Part shown: positions 1 to 6,377 of the stretch, piece after piece | Numbering within the stretch: position 1 is the stretch's first letter | How the letters are laid out: each line of letters starts with the position of its first letter | Source: an uncultured Chlorobiaceae bacterium | Lineage (GTDB): Bacteria; Bacteroidota; Chlorobiia; Chlorobiales; Chlorobiaceae | NCBI GenBank assembly: GCA_903929845.1 | Contig: CAIYWF010000175.1 | Coordinates: 1 to 6,480 of the forward strand | Direction of reading: 5' to 3' | Length of the DNA: 6,480 nt | Notes under the pieces: model-generated | The model's input: only the letters and a program-made list of their open reading frames with translations | Told to the model about the DNA's origin: nothing | Database searches by the model: none | Translations under genes and position numbers: made by a program

Positions 1-72
1 AACAGGGTACTTCTTGAATTTGCTCAAAAACAGCATCAACCAATCGAAGGCAAAGCCGCTTGTAACCAGTGA
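1..72 (+). CDS. 3' end of an upstream gene, possibly methylmalonyl-CoA epimerase (partial)
   Basis: Frame 1 is open from the first base and ends at TGA 70-72, giving the C-terminal 23 residues NRVLLEFAQKQHQPIEGKAACNQ in two parts: NRVLLEFAQK, then a polar tail. The stop overlaps the GTG start of the next gene in a GTGA arrangement, which is typical of genes translated as a unit and supports real coding. The VLLEFAQ stretch resembles the last beta strand of methylmalonyl-CoA epimerases (glyoxalase fold), which often end with a G-V-L-x-E-L/F-type strand. An epimerase would also fit exactly between the carboxyltransferase and mutase encoded downstream. The assignment rests on few residues plus context, so only the presence of a coding end is well supported. 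The other two forward frames contain stops in this stretch. Confidence 0.5.
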   Translation, partial: NRVLLEFAQKQHQPIEGKAACNQ

Positions 73-1862
73 AACATTTTTATCTTCCTTTCGAAAAAAA
101 AGAGAGTTTCAGCTACTCCCATGAGAGTATTGAAAAGCTCACCGAATACGAAAAATATCAACTCTCCTTTCACCCCGAACGCCCCAAGTATCTTGACTAC
201 CTGACCGTCTTTGATGAAGCGGAAGAGTGTCTGCAGAACGATCTGCACGGCAGTTGCATCATCCAGACCCATCGGGCAATACTGCGCAATGGGGAAAACT
301 CTTGGTGGCCAGTCATGCTCATTGGCCAGCAATCGGGACCAACCTCCGATTTTGAGCTCATGCTCGAACTGATGAGAAATCCCGATGAAATAGCGAAATG
401 GAACCAGGGTATGCCGACACCTGCGGCATTTGAAAAGGCAACAAAGGCTATTGAGCTTGCCGAACAGGAACACCGCATCATCATTACCGTTATTGACACT
501 GCAGGCGCCGACCCTACCGAACAGTCTGAAGGTGGCGGCATAGCCTGGAAAATCGGACGATGTATGCAGGCTCTTGCCGAAGCAACCGTCCCAACCATAT
601 CGGTCATCATCAATCGGGGATGCAGCGGCGGCGCCATTGCCCTGACTGGATGCGATGCCGTGCTCGCCATGGAATATTCCACTTACATGGTTATTTCTCC
701 TGAAGCGTGCTCATCCATTCTCTTCCGTACACGGGAAAAAGCAGGCATGGCGGCAGAAATTTCTCAGATAACAGCAACAGAGGGCTTAAAAAACGGCATC
801 ATTGACGACATCATCATTGAGCATGACGGACCAGCCCACCATTTTCCCGAATCTGCCCGTCAATCTTTCAAGGGAGCCATAGTAAGATGGGTAGATAAAC
901 TCAGCAAAATACCTTCCGAAGAGATTTTTTCAAGCAGAATGGATCGCTGGGAAAAGATAGGCCAGTGGGCTACGATTACCGAGGAGGAAATCATAGCCTT
1001 TGAGAAGCCGGTCTCCTACTTCATCCCCAAGCCCGAAAAAATCCTTTTTGTTGCCCGCCACAAAAATTGTATCGACAATGCCGGTAAAAAGATATTCGAT
1101 CCAGTACTCTATGCAAAACTGTTTGCCGACAATTTTCTTTGTGAAATCTGCGGGCACCGCTATCTGAGACTGTCGGCGCATGACTACATTGATCTCATTC
1201 TTGACGAAGGATCGTTCAGCGAACACCAGAACACTCGCTACATTGTAGACAAGGATATTCTTGATTTCCCCGACTACAGCAAGAAAATTGGTGAAGCTCA
1301 GCAAAAAACCGGCGCTGCATCCTCCGTTATTACCGGCAATGCAACGATTGAGGGCAAACCCATTGTCTTTTGCGTAACCAACTTCAATTTCCTCGGTGGT
1401 TCATTCTGTATGTCAACCGCTGAAAAAATCTGGAGAGCCAGCAAAACAGCCGTTGAATGGGGTGTCCCGCTTGTTATACAGGCTACAGGAGGTGGTGCAA
1501 GAATGCACGAAGGATGTTCATCAATGGTCGGCCTGCCGAAGCTGCATGTTGCCATATCAAGTGTTGAAAAAGCCGGACTCCCTGTTATTACCATCATTAC
1601 TGATCCGACCCTTGGCGGCGTAGCTATAGGCATCGGGTCAAGGGGAATCAAAATCTTTGAACATAACGCCGGCAATATCGGCTTCTCCGGCAAGCGGGTC
1701 ATTGAGCAGTATACCGGAAAACCGACAACCAAGGATTTCCAGACAACTTGGTGGCTGCAGCAGAGAGGTTTTGTTGAAAGAACAGCTTTGCCAACCAATA
1801 TGAAACATGCAATTTCTGAAATCATCAGTGAGTACCAATCACAAAACTACCAGAACGCATAA
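69..1862 (+). CDS. Fused alpha-beta acyl-CoA carboxyltransferase (AccA-AccD fusion), probable propionyl-/acetyl-CoA carboxylase subunit
   Basis: This 597-residue protein should transfer carboxylate from carboxybiotin on a carrier protein to an acyl-CoA in the cytoplasm. Residues 1-290 match AccA: HPERPKYLDYL (35-45), oxyanion-hole glycines in GCSGGA (184-189), and STYMVISPEACSSIL (204-218). Residues 325-597 match AccD: CEIC (358-361), LLDEGS-like LILDEGSF (376-383), GGGARMHE (474-481), TDPTLGG (511-517) and GFSGKRVIEQ (538-547). AccA and AccD are normally separate proteins, and PccB-type subunits carry the beta-like half first, so alpha-then-beta order is unusual. The N-terminus is about 35 residues shorter before the HPxRP motif than in E. 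coli AccA. The start is GTG at 69, chosen because it overlaps the upstream stop and no good ATG is near; GAAGG at 46-50 is too distant to be a normal ribosome site. Its neighbour is methylmalonyl-CoA mutase, 3 bases downstream, which favours propionyl-CoA as substrate; this is inference. An acetyl-CoA role remains possible. Confidence 0.9.
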   Translation: MKHFYLPFEKKESFSYSHESIEKLTEYEKYQLSFHPERPKYLDYLTVFDEAEECLQNDLHGSCIIQTHRAILRNGENSWWPVMLIGQQSGPTSDFELMLELMRNPDEIAKWNQGMPTPAAFEKATKAIELAEQEHRIIITVIDTAGADPTEQSEGGGIAWKIGRCMQALAEATVPTISVIINRGCSGGAIALTGCDAVLAMEYSTYMVISPEACSSILFRTREKAGMAAEISQITATEGLKNGIIDDIIIEHDGPAHHFPESARQSFKGAIVRWVDKLSKIPSEEIFSSRMDRWEKIGQWATITEEEIIAFEKPVSYFIPKPEKILFVARHKNCIDNAGKKIFDPVLYAKLFADNFLCEICGHRYLRLSAHDYIDLILDEGSFSEHQNTRYIVDKDILDFPDYSKKIGEAQQKTGAASSVITGNATIEGKPIVFCVTNFNFLGGSFCMSTAEKIWRASKTAVEWGVPLVIQATGGGARMHEGCSSMVGLPKLHVAISSVEKAGLPVITIITDPTLGGVAIGIGSRGIKIFEHNAGNIGFSGKRVIEQYTGKPTTKDFQTTWWLQQRGFVERTALPTNMKHAISEIISEYQSQNYQNA

Positions 1863-1865
1863 GTT

Positions 1866-4800
1866 ATGATACACTCCCGGCCTGATTCTCTCTTTCATGA
1901 GTTCCCGGCAGTCAGCCGGGAGGAGTGGAAAAAGAAGGCGATCTCCGAACTCAAGGAAACCCCTTACGACAGCATCGTCTGGCATACGCCGGACGGCTTT
2001 GATCTGGAACCCTGGCACTCTTCTGAAGAAACAAAGCAGCACCTCGATATACCAACCTCCAAATCGGTAAACACCTGGAAAAACTGCTTCCGTATTATCG
2101 TTCATGACTTGGATACTGCAAACCGTGATGCCTTAAAAAGCTTTGAACTGGATGCAGCGGCAATTGAGTTCCAAATGGCAGATGCTTCGCTCTGTTCTCC
2201 TGAAAATCTTGATCGGCTCCTTGCCGGAATCAATCCCGCTGCAGTTGCCATTCACTTTTCGGGCAATCTCCTCCCTGCTGAAGAACTCTTGAAAACCCTT
2301 GCCGCTGTTCCCGGATTTTCGGGAAACTCCGGGGGAGTACTTTCTGGAACGCCTGCTGTTTCAAAAGATCGAGATGCTGAACTTTTTGGATTGTGCAACG
2401 CGCTTCCCCAATTCAGGTTTTTGGCCGTTGATACCATACCCTTCCATGAAAAAGGCTCTACATCGGCAGAGGAGATTGCACTGGCGCTGGCCGGAGCAAG
2501 CGATTACCTGAACCGATTTATTGAGGCCGGAGTTCCTGCAGAGAGTATTGTTGCTGCGATGGCGATCATCCTGCCGGTTACCTCAAGCCACTTCACCGAG
2601 CTTGCAAAACCAAGAGCCCTGCGTTATCTCCTCGCTCATCTGCTCAAAGCCTATGGGGCATCGGGCGACACACTGCCCCGCCTCTTTGCCCGAACATCGG
2701 AACGCAACTGTTCGGCGATTGAACCCTATACCAATCTGCTCCGTTTTACTACGGAGGCGGTATCAGCCATTCTTGGCGGGTACGAGACACTGCAGATCAG
2801 CGCGTTCGACAGCGGTGATTCTGTCAATCCCGACATTGCTGAGCGCATCTCCGGCAACATTCACCTTATTCTCAGGGAAGAGGGCTCACTCGACCAGGTT
2901 GTTGACCCTGCCCGTGGCTCAAACTACATTGAAACCCTGACCAGAAAACTTGCTGAATCGGCATGGAACAGGTTCAAGGAGATCGGAGCCGCAAATGAGC
3001 ACGGCGAGGCAACTGAAATGTGGCCCGATTTTTCAGCCATTGATATTTTTTCTCCAGTTGCGGCTACCAATGGCACTGAAGCTCAGAGGGAAAGCTGGAC
3101 AACCGCTGAGGGAATTGACATCAAATCGACCTATCACCAATCTGATGTCGCACAGTTCGACCATCTGAACTTTGCGCCTGGGTTCCCCCCATATATTGGC
3201 GGCCCCTACACCATGATGTACACCACCCAGCCATGGACGATAAGGCAGTACGCAGGGTTCTCAACCGCTGAGGAGTCAAACAACTTTTACCGCAAGAACC
3301 TGGCGGCAGGCCAGAAGGGGCTCTCCGTCGCCTTCGACCTTCCAACCCATCGAGGGTACGATTCAGATCACGAACGAGTCATCGGTGATGTCGGCAAGGC
3401 CGGTGTTGCTGTCGATTCAGTTGAGGACATGAAAATTCTCTTTGACCAGATCCCGCTGGGGGATATCTCTGTCTCTATGACCATGAACGGAGCCGTGCTG
3501 CCCATCATGGCCTTTTACATTGTAGCTGGTGAAGAGCAGGGTGTGCCACCGGAAAAACTGAGTGGCACCATCCAGAACGATATCCTCAAAGAGTTCATGG
3601 TTCGCAACACCTACATCTACCCGCCGGAACCCTCCATGAAGATCATTGCCGACATCTTCCGCTACACCAGCGAAAAGATGCCGAAGTTCAACTCCATCAG
3701 CATCTCAGGCTACCATATCCAGGAGGCTGGCGCCACCGCTGACCTTGAACTTGCCTTTACCCTTGCCGATGGCCTTGAGTATATTCGTACCGGCCTGAAG
3801 GCAGGACTCGATATTGACGCCTTTGCTCCTCGCCTCTCTTTCTTTTGGGGCATCGGGATGAACTATTTCATGGAGATTGCCAAGTTGCGGGCAGCAAGGA
3901 TGCTCTGGGCAAAAATTGTGAAGCAGTTCAATCCGAAAAATCCAAAATCGCTGATGCTTCGCTCTCACTGCCAGACCTCTGGCTGGAGCTTGACTGAACA
4001 GGATCCGTTTAACAATATAACACGCACCTGCCTTGAGGCATTAGCGGCGACACTTGGCCATACACAGTCACTGCATACCAATGCCCTTGACGAAGCGATT
4101 GCACTCCCCACACCCTTTTCAGCGAAAATCGCCCGCGACACCCAGCTCTATTTGCAGAAGGAGAGCGATATCACCAAAAGCATCGACCCGTGGGCTGGCT
4201 CATCGTTTGTTGAGTATCTGACGGGAGAGCTCGCAGCAAAAGCGTGGAAGATCATCTGCGATATTGAAGCGGCTGGCGGCATGGTCAAAGCTATCGAGCA
4301 GGGCCTCCCCAAATTGCAGATTGAAGAGGCGGCAACCCGCAAGCAGGCACGGATTGACAGCGGGAAAGAGATTATTGTCGGCGTCAACGGCTACAAAACC
4401 AGCAGCAAAACCGACATCGAACTGCTGGAAGTGGACAATACCAAGGTACTGGAACAACAGCTCCAGCAACTTGCAAAGATCAAGGCTGAGCGTGACAATG
4501 AAGCATGTGCTGAAGCGCTCAGGGCAATTGAGGAGATCGCCGCTTCAGGAGAGGGAAATCTGCTGGCGCTTGCTGTGGATGCCGCAAGAAAAAGAGCAAC
4601 CCTCGGAGAGATATCTTCAGCCTGCGAAAAAACATTTGGTCGGTACCGTGCCATCACCAGACTCAACAGCAGTATCTATATGTCGCAGATGAAGGATAAC
4701 ACACTCTTTAAGGAGGCACTGCAGCTTGCCGATACCTTTGCATCACTTGACGGTCGCCGTCCGAGAATTATGGTCTCGAAAGTGGGACAGGATGGCCATG

Positions 4801-5156
4801 ACCGTGGCGCTAAAGTTATTGCCGCCGGATTTGCCGATATTGGCTTTGATGTCGATATCAGCCCGCTCTTTCAGACTCCTGAAGAGGTGGTGCAGCAAGC
4901 CCTCGACAATGATGTGCATCTGATTGGCATATCAAGCCTTGCCGCTGGTCACAAAACGCTGATTCCTAAAATCGTTGATGAATTGAGGGCGCATGGACGG
5001 GAGGATATTCTCGTTATCGCAGGCGGCATTATTCCTGAGCGAGACCATGCCTTCCTCTATGAAAAGGGTGTGGCAGGGATTTTTGGGCCGGGAACCGTTA
5101 TTGCGGAGGCAGCGATCACGATTTTGAAGAAATTGATAGCTCAGTTTGAGGAGTAG
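1866..5156 (+). CDS. mutB: Methylmalonyl-CoA mutase, fused small (MutA-like) and large (MutB) subunits
   Basis: This 1096-residue enzyme interconverts (R)-methylmalonyl-CoA and succinyl-CoA using adenosylcobalamin in the cytoplasm. Residues 1-376 are MutA-like: FPAVSREEWKKKA near the N-terminus, W-x-TPDGFDLEPW, a degenerate TIM barrel, then VVDPARGSNYIETLT (345-359). They lack a B12-binding domain and stop abruptly after FKEIGAA. Residues 385-1096 (712 residues) equal a full MutB. Counterparts of Propionibacterium shermanii catalytic residues are present: Tyr89 is Y462 (RQYAGF), Thr195 and Gln197 are T568 and Q570 (TIQND), Arg207 is R580, and His244 is H617 (SGYH). The B12 domain (about 955-1090) has GQDGHDRG with D976 and the cobalt ligand H978, SSL at 1023-1025 and GG at 1053-1054. 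MutA and MutB are usually separate genes. The ATG at 1866 follows the carboxyltransferase stop by 3 bases with no clear ribosome site, so coupled translation is likely. An internal ATG at 3018 could start MutB alone. Confidence 0.95.
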   Translation: MIHSRPDSLFHEFPAVSREEWKKKAISELKETPYDSIVWHTPDGFDLEPWHSSEETKQHLDIPTSKSVNTWKNCFRIIVHDLDTANRDALKSFELDAAAIEFQMADASLCSPENLDRLLAGINPAAVAIHFSGNLLPAEELLKTLAAVPGFSGNSGGVLSGTPAVSKDRDAELFGLCNALPQFRFLAVDTIPFHEKGSTSAEEIALALAGASDYLNRFIEAGVPAESIVAAMAIILPVTSSHFTELAKPRALRYLLAHLLKAYGASGDTLPRLFARTSERNCSAIEPYTNLLRFTTEAVSAILGGYETLQISAFDSGDSVNPDIAERISGNIHLILREEGSLDQVVDPARGSNYIETLTRKLAESAWNRFKEIGAANEHGEATEMWPDFSAIDIFSPVAATNGTEAQRESWTTAEGIDIKSTYHQSDVAQFDHLNFAPGFPPYIGGPYTMMYTTQPWTIRQYAGFSTAEESNNFYRKNLAAGQKGLSVAFDLPTHRGYDSDHERVIGDVGKAGVAVDSVEDMKILFDQIPLGDISVSMTMNGAVLPIMAFYIVAGEEQGVPPEKLSGTIQNDILKEFMVRNTYIYPPEPSMKIIADIFRYTSEKMPKFNSISISGYHIQEAGATADLELAFTLADGLEYIRTGLKAGLDIDAFAPRLSFFWGIGMNYFMEIAKLRAARMLWAKIVKQFNPKNPKSLMLRSHCQTSGWSLTEQDPFNNITRTCLEALAATLGHTQSLHTNALDEAIALPTPFSAKIARDTQLYLQKESDITKSIDPWAGSSFVEYLTGELAAKAWKIICDIEAAGGMVKAIEQGLPKLQIEEAATRKQARIDSGKEIIVGVNGYKTSSKTDIELLEVDNTKVLEQQLQQLAKIKAERDNEACAEALRAIEEIAASGEGNLLALAVDAARKRATLGEISSACEKTFGRYRAITRLNSSIYMSQMKDNTLFKEALQLADTFASLDGRRPRIMVSKVGQDGHDRGAKVIAAGFADIGFDVDISPLFQTPEEVVQQALDNDVHLIGISSLAAGHKTLIPKIVDELRAHGREDILVIAGGIIPERDHAFLYEKGVAGIFGPGTVIAEAAITILKKLIAQFEE
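3006..3020 (+). promoter_or_regulatory. Possible internal ribosome site and start codon for MutB alone
   Basis: Inside the mutase gene, GAGG at 3006-3009 stands 8 bases before an in-frame ATG (3018-3020). That ATG is methionine 385, where the sequence changes from the MutA-like half to MWPDFSAIDIF. This matches the normal beginning of separate MutB proteins (M-R-x-D-F-S-x-I-D). It could be a relic of the ancestral mutB start or still be used to make a free 712-residue large subunit. Sequence alone cannot decide. Confidence 0.4.
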
Positions 5157-5169
5157 GGGACGACTTCTC

Positions 5170-5225
5170 TGCCTTCGAGAGCCTCAGCCACCGGATATTA
5201 TTGTTGCCTAAGGCTCTCGAAGGCA
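5170..5225. repeat. 56-base palindromic intergenic repeat with TTCGA core
   Basis: The outer arms, 5170-5184 (TGCCTTCGAGAGCCT) and 5211-5225, are perfect 15-base inverted repeats. Pairing continues inward imperfectly around a centre near 5197/5198, so almost the whole element can fold into one hairpin. The CCTTCGA-n-CTCAG type core is like palindromic repeats common between genes in many bacteria, from memory rather than a search. It begins 14 bases after the mutase stop and may protect or end the operon transcript. No T-run follows the right arm, so it is not a textbook rho-independent terminator. Confidence 0.75.
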
Positions 5226-5361
5226 AGGTATGGATGATGAGCAAGATTTATACAACCTTTCGGGTTTACAGAATAGCAACCTATCAAAAGCCAGCAATCT
5301 TTTTCTCGGATTGTAAAGAAACATATTTATACCAATACGTATTTTATACAGAAATGAAGCT
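5226..5361. other. Intergenic stretch without a recognisable gene
   Basis: This AT-rich spacer lies between the TTCGA palindrome and the first REP-like hairpin. It contains a 10-base palindrome AATACGTATT (5334-5343) and the promoter-like pieces TTGTAA (5311-5316) and TATACA (5345-5350), but their spacing is not a good match for a sigma-70 promoter. An open frame across 5201-5542 runs through all the repeats and is not credible as a gene. Confidence 0.4.
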
Positions 5362-5381
5362 CCCCGCCGCAAGCAGCGGGG
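5362..5381. repeat. REP-like GC-rich hairpin 1
   Basis: CCCCGC (5362-5367) pairs with GCGGGG (5376-5381). After one C-A mismatch the inner GC pairs with GC across an AA loop. The shape looks like a perfect 9-base-arm palindrome that lost one pair to mutation. Its inner CCGCAAGC core is shared with hairpin 2, 30 bases downstream. Confidence 0.75.
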
Positions 5382-5411
5382 TATCTGGTTTTAGAAGAAG
5401 CTTAACTACTT

Positions 5412-5425
5412 CACCGCAAGCGGTG
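5412..5425. repeat. REP-like GC-rich hairpin 2
   Basis: CACCGC (5412-5417) and GCGGTG (5420-5425) form a perfect stem around AA. Outer CTT (5409-5411) and AAG (5429-5431) can add pairs around a GGG bulge. With hairpin 1 it makes a two-hairpin unit of the kind seen in paired REP elements, and the reverse complement of this copy (CTTCCCCACCGC) aligns with CTCCCCGCCGC of the first, suggesting inverted related copies. Confidence 0.75.
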
Positions 5426-5481
5426 GGGAAGTCAACCCTGAGAGATTCAATGGAACCCATACATATGCTAAACAGTTGCTC

Positions 5482-5491
5482 TTTTTTTTTT
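5482..5491 (+). other. Ten-base T tract upstream of the KilA-N gene
   Basis: A run of ten T sits about 51 bases before the likely KilA-N start. No stable hairpin directly precedes it, so it does not look like a terminator. Such homopolymers are prone to length change and can alter promoter spacing, but no promoter around it is convincing. Confidence 0.4.
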
Positions 5492-5542
5492 AGACAACTC
5501 CACTACAAAATTCTCACGTCAGGACTATTCAGTAAGCCATGA

Positions 5543-6377
5543 ATGACTATGAAAAACAAGAAAATAGATGTAAAAGGCACTACAATCACTTTCTTTAAAG
5601 GTGAGATTGATGATTATATCTCTTTAACGGATATTGCTCGATATAAAGACTCAGCCAATACTGATACCATTATTCAAAACTGGTTGAGAAACCGCAACAC
5701 CATTGAATTATTAGGTTTTTGGGAACAGATGTACAATCCGGATTTTAAACCCCTCGAATTCGAGGGGTTTAGAAAGCAAGCCGGGTTAAACAGTTTTGTT
5801 TTAACACCAAAACGTTGGATAGAAACTACCAATGCCATAGGTATCATTTCCAAATCAGGTCGCTATGGTGGCACTTTCGCCCACAAAGATATTGCCTTTG
5901 AGTTTGCCTCATGGATTTCCATTGAGTTCAAACTTTATATCATCAAGGAATTCCAACGACTTAAAGAAGAGGAAAGCAATCGCCACAAGCTTGATTGGAA
6001 CCTGCAACGCACCTTGGCCAAAATCAACTACACCATCCACACCGATGCTATCAAGGAAAAACTGATTCCTGCCAAGTTAACCAAAGCCCAAACATCACTG
6101 GTTTATGCCACAGAAGCCGATTTGCTTAATATGGCACTGTTTGGTATGACGGCTGCGGACTTGGCGACAGCAAAACCACAATACCAAAGGCAATATGCGT
6201 GATTTTGCCATATTGGAGCAACTGGTGGTACTCTCTAATCTGGAAAGCATCAATGCCGTTTTGATTCATCAAGGCTTAAGCCAAACTGAACGATTACAGC
6301 AATTAAACCAAATCGCCATTACCCAAATGACCTCTTTAGTCCGAAGTTCCCCAGCCAAAAACCACATAATCTATTGA
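5543..6377 (+). pseudogene. KilA-N domain protein gene, interrupted by a single-base frameshift
   Basis: The first frame runs from ATG 5543 (ATG 5549 is an equal alternative) to TGA 6202 and gives 219 residues. Its KilA-N domain (about 15-140) shows DDYISLTDIARYKD, IIQNWLRNRNTIELLGFWE, SGRYGGTFAHKDIAFEFASW and FKLYIIKEFQRLK. KilA-N is a small domain found in phage and mobile-element proteins and thought to bind DNA; the exact role of this stand-alone type is unknown. After D206 the native-looking sequence jumps to the next frame at 6162: WRQQNHNTKGNMRDFAILEQL and on to TGA 6375-6377. The two pieces sum to 277 residues, the length I expect for this family, so one extra T at 6161/6162 broke the gene. 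In the current frame the last 13 residues are out-of-frame sequence. The gene is AT-richer than the operon before it, which suggests horizontal transfer. The ribosome site is weak: AGGA at 5521-5524 is far from the start. Sequencing error is an alternative to true decay. Confidence 0.85.
5746..5771. repeat. Perfect 26-base palindrome inside the KilA-N gene
   Basis: The half-site TAAACCCCTCGAA (5746-5758) is followed directly by its exact reverse complement (5759-5771), with no loop. It encodes FKPLEFEGFR within the KilA-N domain and contains GAATTC in the centre. In related proteins as I remember them this segment is present with other residues, so it is probably native coding sequence whose codons form a palindrome, not an inserted piece. 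Confidence 0.85.

Noticed and set aside
197..682. Long antisense open frame opposite the carboxyltransferase
   Set aside because: It is the reverse-strand shadow of a strongly conserved coding region and has no recognisable motif of its own. Other antisense frames at 930-1304, 1298-1825 and 3705-3968 are rejected for the same reason.
4264..4692. 142-residue plus-strand frame inside the mutase gene
   Set aside because: It is an alternate frame within the conserved MutB region, rich in Ser/Arg, with no family resemblance.
5362..5425. The two hairpins as the start of a CRISPR array
   Set aside because: There are only two copies, they are palindromic and not identical, and there is no regular repeat-spacer pattern or cas gene.
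5466..5492. Rho-independent terminator ending in the T10 tract
   Set aside because: No stable hairpin lies directly before the T run.
5201..5542. 113-residue open frame between the mutase and KilA-N genes
   Set aside because: It has a TTG start, crosses one arm of the palindrome, both hairpins and the T10 tract, and shows no domain-like pattern. It is most likely chance.
6155..6202. Programmed ribosomal frameshift in the KilA-N gene
   Set aside because: GAC TTG G is not a known slippery site, and no stimulating Shine-Dalgarno-like sequence or clear structure is seen. A plain one-base insertion is simpler.
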